A stretch of DNA of 64,000 bases from JAAFIP01 sp963775085 (lineage in GTDB: Bacteria > Pseudomonadota > Gammaproteobacteria > Burkholderiales > Burkholderiaceae_C): the NCBI GenBank assembly GCA_963775085.1, contig CAVZHO010000020.1:90398-154397 (forward strand), written 5' to 3'. The notes beneath the pieces were generated by a model that made no database searches, had not been told where the DNA came from, and saw nothing but the letters and a program-made list of their open reading frames with translations. Positions 1-8,350 of this stretch are shown in pieces; positions within the stretch are counted from its first letter, which is position 1; every line of letters begins with the position of its first letter. A program made the translations under genes and the position numbers.

Positions 1-2
1 GC

Positions 3-644
3 GTGGCCGCGCCCAGTGCCAACCAATTTGGCAAGGTCAGCCCCACCACCGCGCAGCATGTGCAGGCCGAATTGGGCAATGCCATCACCGTGCTGGACGG
101 CGGTGCATGCAGCGTCGGCATCGAGTCCACCATCATCGACTGCACCCGGGGTGCGCCCGTGCTGCTGCGCCCCGGTGTGCTCAGCGTGGCGCAGATCAAC
201 GCCGCCCTGTCGGCTCTTGCGGATTGTAAATTGCTATCAAACAAAGAGCTAAATACGTCCATGCGACAGGGACTTCAGGCGGATATTGCAGATAAACCAG
301 TGGCACACGCGGTCCCCAGGGCTTCGGGAACCCTGGAGTCCCACTACGCCCCCAACGCCCGTGTGCGCCTGATGGATGCCAAGGCCATGCAAACCGCACT
401 CGACTTGCTGGGCGAGGATGCTGCCCACATGGCGATCTATGCGCGCGCTATTCTGCGCTCCAAGTCCGAGCGCATCATCCGCCGCCGTATGCCCGACGAT
501 GCGCTGGCCACCGCCCAGCAGCTGTTTGCCGTGCTGCGCCTGTTTGACGCACAGGGTGTGAAGCTGATCTGGGTAGAAACCCCACCCGAAGGCAGCGAAT
601 GGGACGGTGTGCGCGACCGCCTGCAACGCGCAGCGGCCAGTTAG
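3..644 (+). CDS. sua5: L-threonylcarbamoyladenylate synthase, Sua5 type (5' truncated by window)
   Basis: Makes threonylcarbamoyl-AMP from threonine, bicarbonate and ATP for the t6A modification of tRNAs. The visible part starts at the conserved APSAN block of the YrdC/Sua5 catalytic domain (APSANQFGKVSPTTA) and continues through GIESTIID and LLRPG. The second, Sua5-specific domain follows (ASGTLESHYAPNARVRL to the end). The real start lies before the window. The linker between the two domains (about residues 75-100) is encoded by a copy of the dispersed repeat (233-288), which adds residues not expected in the family but keeps the frame. The family call is firm; tsaC is an alternative symbol. 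Confidence 0.93.
   Translation: MAAPSANQFGKVSPTTAQHVQAELGNAITVLDGGACSVGIESTIIDCTRGAPVLLRPGVLSVAQINAALSALADCKLLSNKELNTSMRQGLQADIADKPVAHAVPRASGTLESHYAPNARVRLMDAKAMQTALDLLGEDAAHMAIYARAILRSKSERIIRRRMPDDALATAQQLFAVLRLFDAQGVKLIWVETPPEGSEWDGVRDRLQRAAAS
233..288 (+). repeat. dispersed 55-bp repeat, copy 1, inside sua5
   Basis: Carries the family core, GAGCTAAATACGTCC then GACAGGGACTTCAGGC, compared with a family consensus of TAGCTGCTTACGTCC and GACAAGGACTACAGGC. In this reading frame the consensus would contain a TGA stop. This copy has CGA instead, so the sua5 frame stays open. Confidence 0.8.
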
Positions 645-787
645 GCCGCAAGTGCGTCCTTGCCCAAGCGCCCCGGGCCGGCACGATTTACCAGCCCTTG
701 ACGTGAGCCAGTTAAGATAAGCACTTATTGTGAAGTTGAACGGGCGCACGCCGACAGGGTGGCACCGTGTGATGTTTGGAGAAATGA

Positions 788-1739
788 ATGACGATGAATG
801 TATTGCTCTCACCGCTACGCCGCCGGGTCAGTTTGGCTGCCATGGTGGGCGCGGCGGCGCTGCTTTCAGGCTGCGGTGCCGGCTCGGTGTTTTCAGAGTT
901 GGTGCCCACCCGCATGGTGGTGATGGGTGACGGCCTGGCTGATATGGGCTTCGGAGGCACCCGCTATACCGTGAACGACGGCTCGATCAATACCTGGGTG
1001 CAGCAACTCGCCAGCAGCTACGGCCTGAGCCTGGCCGCGCAATCCGCAAGCGGCCAGAACTGGGCGCGTGGCAATGCCCGAGTGGCCCTCAAGCCCGATG
1101 CCGCTGGCAACGCGGCCACGCTGACGATCACCGAGCAGATCGACGCATTTTTGGCCGCCAATTCCATTGGCAAAGACGACATCGTCGTGCTGGACGCAGG
1201 CATCAGCGACCTGGTGGTGCAGGCCAATGCCGTCACGGCCGGCAGCATCACCTCGGCGCAAGCACTGGTCAACGCGGCAGAGGCGGGCAAAGCGCTTGGC
1301 CGCGCAAGCGCGCCGCCTGGTCACGGCAGGCGGCACCCATGTGGTGGTGGCCGGAGCCTACAACCTGGGCAAGTCACCGTTTGCCACGGCGCAAGGCACC
1401 AGCGCGCTACTGGAAAACGCCAGTTTGAAATACAACGAGGCCCTGCTGGTGGCCATGGTGGATTTGGGTGCCAATGTACTGTACATCGATGCAGCCTACC
1501 AATACAACCTGCTGATCAACCAGCCGGTGGCCAATGGGTTTACCAGTTCGTCGGCCGCGGCCTGCTCGGCCGCGGGAGTGGCACGGCCGTCACCACCGCC
1601 ACCGCCTGCACGACCGCCACCATAGGTCAGCGCCGTTGCTTATGACGGTTATGTGTTTGCCGACGACCGCTACTTCACCCCTGCGGCCCAGCGCAGCATG
1701 GGCAGCTATGCCTATACCCGGATGAAGACGCGCTGGTAG
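788..1739 (+). pseudogene. GDSL/SGNH esterase-like lipoprotein, frameshifted
   Basis: The N-terminus reads as a lipoprotein signal (hydrophobic stretch ending LLSGC) followed by a GDSL-type block (MVVMGDGLADMG). The reading frame then changes near 1290: GKA continues as LAAQARRLVTAGG in the next frame. It changes again near 1570 (into GSGTAVTTATACTTATIG) and near 1628. The last segment, 1641-1739, encodes YDGYVFADDRYFTPAAQR and ends MKTRW-stop, a normal C-terminus for this family. All segments together rebuild one full-length protein, so this is a recently broken gene or a sequence with several indel errors. Extracellular or outer-membrane esterase activity would be expected of the intact form. 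Confidence 0.75.
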
Positions 1740-1769
1740 GCGCGTTTTGCCCAGGGCCACCTCTCGATC

Positions 1770-1818
1770 GCTATATTTTTAATAGCTGCTTAGGTCCTTT
1801 TGACAAGGACTACCAGCT
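1770..1818 (+). repeat. dispersed 55-bp repeat, copy 2
   Basis: AATAGCTGCTTAGGTCC followed by TTTTGACAAGGACTACCAG. It lies between the broken GDSL gene and the terminator shared with pckG. Confidence 0.85.
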
Positions 1819-1855
1819 AAAAAGCCTCGCAAGATCAGGTCTTGCGAGGCTTTTT
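1819..1855. terminator. bidirectional rho-independent terminator
   Basis: A perfect stem (AAGCCTCGCAAGA pairing with TCTTGCGAGGCTT) with an A run on the left and a T run on the right. It can end transcription of both the GDSL gene (+) and pckG (-), which converge here. Confidence 0.9.
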
Positions 1856-1872
1856 GACGGGATGGGTGAAAC

Positions 1873-3771
1873 CTACGCTGCCAGCCGCTGCGCAATCTTC
1901 GCCTTGGTCTCTACCAGCGCTGTGGGCAAATGGTGCTTGAGTTGCGTGAACAGCGCCTCGTGCAGTTTCAGCTCGGCCGTCCAGGCGGCCTTGTCAAAGC
2001 TGGTAACGCTGTTGAACTGCTCGGCGCTGAAGTCCAGGCCGGTCCAGTTCAGCTCGTCATACGATGGGCTGACACCCACCGCGTGGTCTACGCCCTGGGC
2101 GGTGCCTTCGATGCGGTCAATCATCCACTTGAGCACGCGCATGTTCTCGCCGTAGCCGGGCCAGACGAATTTGCCGTCGGCACCTTTGCGGAACCAGTTG
2201 GTGGTGAAGATTTTAGGCAGGGTGGCGCCGGTAGCGGCGAGCTTGTCGCCCATGCTCAGCCAGTGCTGGAAGTAGTCGCTCATGTTGTAGCCGCAAAAGG
2301 CGATCATGGCGAACGGGTCGCGGCGCACCACGCCTTCTGCGCCGACGATGGCGGCGGTGGTCTCGCTGCCCATGGTCGCGGCCATGTACACGCCCTCGAC
2401 CCAGTTGCGTCCCTGCATCACCAGCGGCACGGTGGTGCTGCGGCGGCCACCGAAGATGAAGGCATCAATCGGCACGCCCCTGGGGTCGTCCCAGGCCGGG
2501 TCAAGCGCCGGGTTGTTGGTGGCGGCTACGGTAAAGCGCGAGTTGGGGTGTGCGGCCTTGGCACCGGTAGCCTTGGCGATCTCCGGGGTCCAGTCGTTGC
2601 CCTGCCAGTCGATCAGGTGCTTGGGGAAACTGCCGGTATCGCTCTCCATGCCTTCCCACCACACGTCGCCGTCGTCGGTCAGGCCGACGTTGGTGTAGAT
2701 GGTGTCTTTGGTCAAACTGAGCATGCAGTTGGGGTTGGTCTTCATGTTGGTGCCGGGGGCGACGCCAAAGTAGCCTGCTTCGGGGTTGATGGCGTACAGG
2801 CGGCCATCTTTGCCGGGCTTGATCCAGGCGATGTCGTCGCCAATGGTGGTGACCTTCCAGCCCTCAAAGCCTGCTGGGGGCACCAGCATGGAGAAGTTGG
2901 TTTTGCCACAAGCAGACGGGAAAGCCGCTGCAACATGGTATTTTTTGCCTTGCGGATTGGTTACGCCCAGGATCAGCATGTGCTCGGCCAACCAGCCAGG
3001 GTTGCTGCCGCTGGCGGCCTGCTTGCCCATGTTGGAGGCGATGCGCAGGGCAAAGCATTTTTTGCCCAGCAGGGCGTTGCCGCCGTAGCCCGAGCCGTAC
3101 GACCAGATTTCGCTGGTCTCGGGGTAATGCACGATGTATTTAGTGGGGTTGCAAGGCCAAGGCACGTCTTTTTGGCCAGCGGCCAGGGGCGCGCCGACGG
3201 TGTGCACGCAGGGCACAAACTCGCCGTCCTGGCCCAGCACCTCATACACCGCCTTGCCCATGCGCGTCATCATCTTCATGTTGACGGCGACGTAGGCGCT
3301 GTCGGACACCTCGATGCCGATGTGGGCAATGTCGCTGCCCAGCGGGCCCATGCTGAAGGGCACCACGTACATGGTGCGGCCTGCCATGCAGCCGTCGAAC
3401 AAGCCTGGCTTGGTCGAGGAGCCTTGCAGGGTGGCGCGCATCTCGGCGGGCGCAGCCCAGTTGTTGGTCGGGCCGGCGTCGTCTTGGTTGGCGCAGCAGA
3501 TAAAGGTGCGGTCTTCGACGCGGGCCACGTCGGAGGCCACACTGTTGGCCAAATACGAGTTGGGGCGCTTGAGCGGGTTGAGCTTTTTCATGGTGCCGCC
3601 AGCGACCAGCAGGGCGCACAGGCGCTGGTACTCTTCGTCGCTGCCGTCGCACCAGTAGATGGCGCTGGGCTTGCACAGGGCGGCCATATCGGCCACCCAG
3701 GCAATCAGCTTGGCGTGTTTGACGTAAGTGGGGGTGCCTAATTGCAGCCCTTGCATCACGGGTGAGTTCAT
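1873..3771 (-). CDS. pckG: Phosphoenolpyruvate carboxykinase (GTP)
   Basis: Converts oxaloacetate and GTP to phosphoenolpyruvate, GDP and CO2, the first committed step of gluconeogenesis in the cytosol. At 632 residues it has the usual length of the GTP-dependent family. Visible signatures are the nucleotide-binding loop with the family cysteine (FPSACGKTNFSM), the YFGVAPGTN block and the C-terminal FCGYNMSDYFQHWL. The ATG at 3771 is preceded by an AGGAG ribosome site. The leader contains a long inverted repeat (3795-3840). It is transcribed alone and ends at the 1819-1855 terminator. Confidence 0.97.
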   Translation of the reverse strand: MNSPVMQGLQLGTPTYVKHAKLIAWVADMAALCKPSAIYWCDGSDEEYQRLCALLVAGGTMKKLNPLKRPNSYLANSVASDVARVEDRTFICCANQDDAGPTNNWAAPAEMRATLQGSSTKPGLFDGCMAGRTMYVVPFSMGPLGSDIAHIGIEVSDSAYVAVNMKMMTRMGKAVYEVLGQDGEFVPCVHTVGAPLAAGQKDVPWPCNPTKYIVHYPETSEIWSYGSGYGGNALLGKKCFALRIASNMGKQAASGSNPGWLAEHMLILGVTNPQGKKYHVAAAFPSACGKTNFSMLVPPAGFEGWKVTTIGDDIAWIKPGKDGRLYAINPEAGYFGVAPGTNMKTNPNCMLSLTKDTIYTNVGLTDDGDVWWEGMESDTGSFPKHLIDWQGNDWTPEIAKATGAKAAHPNSRFTVAATNNPALDPAWDDPRGVPIDAFIFGGRRSTTVPLVMQGRNWVEGVYMAATMGSETTAAIVGAEGVVRRDPFAMIAFCGYNMSDYFQHWLSMGDKLAATGATLPKIFTTNWFRKGADGKFVWPGYGENMRVLKWMIDRIEGTAQGVDHAVGVSPSYDELNWTGLDFSAEQFNSVTSFDKAAWTAELKLHEALFTQLKHHLPTALVETKAKIAQRLAA

Positions 3772-3794
3772 AGCAGTAGCTCCTAAAGTAAAAA

Positions 3795-3840
3795 CCTGGT
3801 TACAGCACAGCGCGCTGTGGCGTGCTGTGCTGTAAACAGG
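3795..3840 (-). promoter_or_regulatory. long inverted repeat in the pckG leader
   Basis: TTACAGCACAGC (3800-3811) pairs perfectly with GCTGTGCTGTAA (3824-3835). The pairing extends outward to CCTG and CAGG with a single mismatch, giving arms of about 17 bases around a 12-base loop. It sits 24-69 bases upstream of the pckG start codon. It could be a leader hairpin or a dimeric operator; nothing in the sequence decides which. Confidence 0.6.
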
Positions 3841-4492
3841 CTCATTCGGTTGCGTTACAAGTCCCTAGATCGATCGTCCAAGGTCTAATTTTAAGAAGCA
3901 ATGCCGTCAGTTACCATCGGGTTACCAATTAAATTTACGCCATGCCCGCAAATCAGAAGGGTGCCTATTATCCCAAGCTTGTGCACGGTAAGGCGGCTGG
4001 CCAATGGCGGGGTGGTAACGGCATGGTTGGCTTTGTAAATTTGCCACAGGCCGTGGAGCCTGGCGGGCCAAGCCAGGCTCAACATCCAAACAATCCAACC
4101 ACAACATTAAAACGCTGCGTCAACCCTGTTTCATAAAGCCTGGGAAGCTCTTAAAACAGTAGCGGGTAAGTGGAATTTCGTGTAAAAACAACACCCAGAA
4201 CGGCTGCAAAATGCTGCCGACGTCCATTGGTCCGTTACCACCAGTGACTAGCAGCTCGGAAAGCCAGGTGGTGGCGTGGGTGGCGGGTGGTGGGTGGTGC
4301 CGTCACGGCCACAGGTCCATGGGGCCGTGGCCCAAGGGAATACAAGCGGAGCCGCTGGAAAATCAATAGCACGCAGCAAAAAAGGGCGATACCATTAAAC
4401 GCTTAATACTGTTAATGCGAATACAATGTGTAAGTGGCAGGTCTGGCGGGATGCAAGGCGCAGCACACACATCATTCCCATTTGGAGACCGC
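3841..4492. other. intergenic stretch between pckG and the DUF11 gene
   Basis: About 650 bases with no convincing coding frame. It contains GT-rich runs near 4265-4300 and an AT-rich segment near 4380-4430 (TTAATACTGTTAATGCGAATACAAT) that could hold the promoter of the DUF11 gene. No RNA gene or repeat copy was recognised. Confidence 0.5.
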
Positions 4493-6226
4493 ATGCTCTC
4501 GTTAACAAAATTATTCCAAGGCCTGGCCTTACCCCGTCTTCACCTGGCCAAGAGTCTGGGTTCGCTCTACCTGGTGCTGGGTTTTTTGCTGGCTTTATGC
4601 ATCCCCCAGTTGGCTTCAGCGCAAACCCAAATCACCAACACCGCTTCTATTTCTGTCCCGGCGGGTGTGTCTAACACGGCTGCGGGTTGCGCCAGCGGCA
4701 CGTGTACGGTGGCCGATATCGACACGGTCACCACCAGCCTGCCCCTGGTGTCCAAAACCTTTACGCCTGCCACCATCAATGCAGGCGGCACCTCCTTACT
4801 GGTGATCACTTTTACCAACACCCATAAGCTGGTGTCGGCTAGCTTTAGCGCCCCCTTTACCGACGTTTACCCCACAGGCATGTTGAACGCAGCCACGCCT
4901 GCCGTCGCAACGACCTGTTCGGGCGCAGCGGCGGTCGCTACGGCGGGCGGCACGCAGATTTCGTCCCCGGCTGCCACGGTCGTGGCACCCGGCGCAAGCT
5001 GCTCCATCTCTGCGGTGGTGACCTCGGTTACCTCGCCATTGGCGGCCAACACCATTCCGGCCGGATCACTCAGCACCTCGGTGGGCGCAAACCCCAGCTT
5101 GATTACGGCCACCCTGACGGTCAACGCCTCTGCCGACCTGGCCATTACCAAGACGGTGAGCACGTCCAGCGTAAATGCTGGCGGCACCTTCACCTACACC
5201 ATCGTGATTGGCAACAAAGGCCCAAGTGACGTGGTCAACGCCACCTGGACAGACACCTTGCCCACGGGCCTGGGCACCATTACCAATATCGTGCCAAGCG
5301 CTGGCATCACGGGTTCGGCGGCAGGTAACGTCATCAGCGGCACCACGACCCTGTTGAATGGCCAACTGGCCACCTTGACCTTCCAGGTCAGCGCCGCTAA
5401 CAACGCCAGTGGCGTGCTGACCAACAGTGCCAGCGTATCTGTGCCAGCAGGCACGACCGATACGGTCGCGGCCAACAACTTCAGCACAGTCACGGTCACA
5501 GTGACACCGGTGGCAGATTTGGTCATCACCAAGACCGCCAGCACCGGCACGCCAAACGCGGGCGGTACCTTCAGCTACACCATCGTGATTGGCAACCAAG
5601 GCCCGAGCGATGTGACCAATGCCACCTGGACAGACACCCTGCCAGCGGGCTTGGGCACCATCACCAACGTCGTGACCAGCAGTGGCGTTTCCGCTGCTGC
5701 TGTGGGCAGCACCATCAGCGGCACCAGCACCTTGGCTAACGGCCAGGTAGCGACCGTGACCTTCCAGGTCAGCGTGGCACCCACCGCCAGCGGCGTGCTG
5801 ACCAATACCGCGACGGTGACGGTACCCGCAGGTACCACCGAGCTGGTACCTGGCAATAACAGCAGCGCCTTCCCGGTCACCATCGGCCAACTCGCCGCGC
5901 TGTCGGTGACCAAAACCAACGCGGTCACCAGCTTGGTCGCTGGCAACACCACCAGCTACACGGTGACCTTTGCCAACGCTGGCCCGTCGGCGGCCGGTGG
6001 TGCGCTGATCACAGACGCTGCGTCGGCCGGCCTGGCCTGCACCTCGGTCACCTGCGCAGCTACCACGGGCGGCGCGTCTTGCCCAAGCAGCATGCCTACC
6101 TTGGGTGCACAGGTACTGGCAGGCGCTACCAACTTCTTTGGTGCCGGCGAGACGATTGGCACCTTCCCGGCCAACAGCTCGGTCAGCTTGGTGGTGGTCT
6201 GTGGAGTGACGGCTACCGGGCAATAA
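4493..6226 (+). CDS. Secreted DUF11-repeat protein
   Basis: An exported protein of 577 residues of unknown function. The ATG at 4493 is chosen because GGAGA precedes it and a clean signal peptide follows (positive start, hydrophobic LYLVLGFLLALCIP, cleavage near ASAQ). The mature part is beta-rich and holds DUF11-type repeats. Two are close copies: DLAITKTVSTSSVNAGGTFTY and DLVITKTASTGTPNAGGTFSY, each followed by TIVIGN, GPSDV and TWTDTLP. A third, more divergent one starts ALSVTKTNAV. DUF11 modules usually occur in cell-surface or adhesin-like proteins. No C-terminal anchor motif is visible after the final CGVTATGQ, so it is probably secreted or part of a larger surface assembly. Confidence 0.85.
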   Translation: MLSLTKLFQGLALPRLHLAKSLGSLYLVLGFLLALCIPQLASAQTQITNTASISVPAGVSNTAAGCASGTCTVADIDTVTTSLPLVSKTFTPATINAGGTSLLVITFTNTHKLVSASFSAPFTDVYPTGMLNAATPAVATTCSGAAAVATAGGTQISSPAATVVAPGASCSISAVVTSVTSPLAANTIPAGSLSTSVGANPSLITATLTVNASADLAITKTVSTSSVNAGGTFTYTIVIGNKGPSDVVNATWTDTLPTGLGTITNIVPSAGITGSAAGNVISGTTTLLNGQLATLTFQVSAANNASGVLTNSASVSVPAGTTDTVAANNFSTVTVTVTPVADLVITKTASTGTPNAGGTFSYTIVIGNQGPSDVTNATWTDTLPAGLGTITNVVTSSGVSAAAVGSTISGTSTLANGQVATVTFQVSVAPTASGVLTNTATVTVPAGTTELVPGNNSSAFPVTIGQLAALSVTKTNAVTSLVAGNTTSYTVTFANAGPSAAGGALITDAASAGLACTSVTCAATTGGASCPSSMPTLGAQVLAGATNFFGAGETIGTFPANSSVSLVVVCGVTATGQ

Positions 6227-6634
6227 GCCCGCTATCGCCGCTGGGCGATCCCCCCCGCCTGGATGGACGCGCCGCCCGCGTCTCACGTACCTCGTCCTAT
6301 GGACGGCGGGGCGGGGCGGGGCGGGGCTTGGGGCGCTGGCTGGTGGCGCTTTGAAAGTGCCCGTGATTTTGGTCTCCCACGACGGACCAAGGCGCGGCAG
6401 CAGACAGCCAAACCTCCGGGCGATCGGGCGATGCCCAATTTACCACCGCACGGCAACGCGGCATGGGGGCCAGTGAGGACAGGGAGTGGGCACTGCACCC
6501 GATCCGCAGGCCCTGCCCATCATGCCGATACGTTAGGTGGGGAAAAGCAGTTGCTATAAATAATATAGCTGATTACGTCCTGGTGACAAGGACTACAAGC
6601 CAATAACGGCCATAAAACTGCTGAAAAAGCAGAG
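6227..6634. other. intergenic stretch with G-rich run
   Basis: No gene seen. It contains five runs of four G at 6308-6333 separated by C, C, C and CTT (a G-quadruplex-type pattern) and repeat copy 3 at 6553-6606. No T-rich terminator hairpin was found. Confidence 0.6.
6553..6606 (+). repeat. dispersed 55-bp repeat, copy 3
   Basis: Starts GCTATAAATAATATAGCTGA, then TTACGTCC, then GACAAGGACTACAAGCC. Intergenic. Confidence 0.87.
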
Positions 6635-6784
6635 TTAAGCCATGAAGACGGCAATAAACGCGATCAACAGCATCATGATCGCGCCCACCACCGGCAGCAC
6701 GATAGGCATCAACGGAACAATCGCTTCCACCGCATCAGGTTCAGCGGCGTGGTGGTCGGTGGAATGGTTGGCGGGAGCAGACAT
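6635..6784 (-). CDS. Small single-pass membrane protein, 49 residues
   Basis: An open frame of 49 codons starting at an ATG (6784) with GAGG about seven bases upstream on the minus strand. The N-terminal half is hydrophilic and His/Ala-rich (MSAPANHSTDHHAAEPDAVE). The C-terminal half is one strongly hydrophobic helix (IVPLMPIVLPVVGAIMMLL and on to FMA). The ribosome site, the clean soluble-then-membrane pattern and the codon composition support a real gene. I do not recognise the family. It stands alone, downstream of ilvA on the same strand with a gap of about 210 bases. Confidence 0.65.
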   Translation of the reverse strand: MSAPANHSTDHHAAEPDAVEAIVPLMPIVLPVVGAIMMLLIAFIAVFMA

Positions 6785-6993
6785 GGAAAATTCCTCAGAA
6801 TAAATACGGGTGCGCGGAGAATGGCGCGGTCAAGCGTATTTTAACGGGTAGTCGCCGAACACGATCCATGCTTGCCAAAATGATGCCTCGGGCTCTCTGG
6901 TCCACCCTGTGCTTGCCCTTGTCTTGCCCTTGTCTTGTACGGGAGCCGCCCACGCCAAGTGCCAGAGCGGGCGCAGCCAGGGAGTCAGAAAGA

Positions 6994-8190
6994 CTAAACC
7001 GACTGCGCCTCAAACCCCTGCCCGCGCAACGCCTCCAGCACCTGGGCCACATGCTCATGGCCACGCGCCTCGATGACCAACTCAATATCCACGTTCTGCG
7101 CCGCCCGCAGGGTAAAGGCGCGCTGGTGTTGCACCTCGTTGATGTTGGCACCCTCTTTGGCCACAATGGCGGTGATGCGCGCCAGCGACCCGGGCACATC
7201 GCGCGCGCCCACGCGGATGCGCGCCAGCCGGCCCGAACGCACCATACCGCGCTCAATGATGGAAGACAGCAGCAGCGGGTCGATATTGCCACCGCACAGC
7301 ACCAGGCCGACCTTCTGGTCTTTGAACCGCGCGGGGTACTTCAGCACGGCGGCCAGGCCGACCGCGCCAGCACCTTCCACCAGCGTCTTTTCAATCTCCA
7401 GCAGCAGCACAATGGCCTGCTCAATGTCGCCTTCATCCACCAGCAGCATGTCATCCACCTGGCTGCGGATGATCTCCAGCGGCAGCAGCCCCGGCCGGCC
7501 CACGGCAATGCCCTCGGCAATCGTGCTGGCGCCCTGCGGGTGCTGCGTGCCTTTGACGGCGTTATACATCGCCGGAAAGCGCTCCGCCTGCACGCCGATG
7601 ATTTTGATGCCGGGTTTGAGCGTCTTGGCGGCTATGGCGATGCCGCCGATCAAGCCGCCACCGCCCACGGCCACCACCAGCGTGTCCAGATCCGGTACGG
7701 TGTGCAGCATCTCCAGCCCCACCGTGCCCTGGCCGGCGACGACGGCCGGGTCGTCGTAGGGGTGCACCAAGGTCAGGCCCTGCTCGGCGGCAATCACCAA
7801 AGCATGGCTACGCGCCTCGTCCAGGGTGTCGCCATACAGCACCACCTCGGCGCCCAATCGCCGCGTGTTCTCTACCTTCACACCCGGCGTGAACAGCGGC
7901 ATGACGATCACCGCGCGCAGGCCCAGGCGGGCGGCGTGGTGCGCTACGCCCTGCGCGTGGTTGCCCGCGCTCATGGCGACCACGCCTTGGCAGGTGGCCA
8001 GATCCAGCTGGGCCAGCCTGTTGCAGGCGCCGCGCTCCTTGAAGCTGGCGGTGAACTGCAGGTTTTCAAACTTCAAATAGATCTGCGCACCCGTGATCTG
8101 CGAGAGGGTTTTGCTCTCGACACAGGGCGTGATGAGCACCTGGCCTTGGATGCGCGTCGCTGCGTCCTGGATGTCTTGCAAAGTCAACAT
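6994..8190 (-). CDS. ilvA: Threonine ammonia-lyase with ACT domain
   Basis: Deaminates threonine to 2-oxobutyrate using PLP, the entry step to isoleucine synthesis. In the 398-residue product the PLP lysine is in SFKERGACNRL, the glycine loop binding the cofactor phosphate is VGGGGLIGG, and a single C-terminal ACT domain covers about the last 85 residues (RIRVGARDVPGSLARITAIV). The start is placed at MLTLQDIQDAA, where family similarity begins; a longer in-frame extension to 8295 exists but looks non-coding. The one-ACT layout matches the shorter IlvA/TdcB group. It is divergent from the AAA+ ATPase gene. Confidence 0.93.
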   Translation of the reverse strand: MLTLQDIQDAATRIQGQVLITPCVESKTLSQITGAQIYLKFENLQFTASFKERGACNRLAQLDLATCQGVVAMSAGNHAQGVAHHAARLGLRAVIVMPLFTPGVKVENTRRLGAEVVLYGDTLDEARSHALVIAAEQGLTLVHPYDDPAVVAGQGTVGLEMLHTVPDLDTLVVAVGGGGLIGGIAIAAKTLKPGIKIIGVQAERFPAMYNAVKGTQHPQGASTIAEGIAVGRPGLLPLEIIRSQVDDMLLVDEGDIEQAIVLLLEIEKTLVEGAGAVGLAAVLKYPARFKDQKVGLVLCGGNIDPLLLSSIIERGMVRSGRLARIRVGARDVPGSLARITAIVAKEGANINEVQHQRAFTLRAAQNVDIELVIEARGHEHVAQVLEALRGQGFEAQSV

Positions 8191-8350
8191 CTGGCCATTG
8201 TGCAGACAATGGGGTGTAAGCGCGAGCCATTGTGTGGCTAATATCACACATGCGCCAGGTGTAAATAGTGCCCCGCTGTCTTCCCAAGCCTTCAAACCTG
8301 CGTTATCGTAGTTCTACCAACTAACACGGGGCAACCCGTTGGAGGCATTT

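Noticed and set aside
1930..3741. A 603-codon plus-strand frame opposite pckG
   Set aside because: A shadow of the well-supported pckG gene caused by GC-rich third positions; no domain or start signal.
6868..8241. A 457-codon plus-strand frame opposite ilvA
   Set aside because: A shadow of ilvA; His/Gln-rich translation with no family character.
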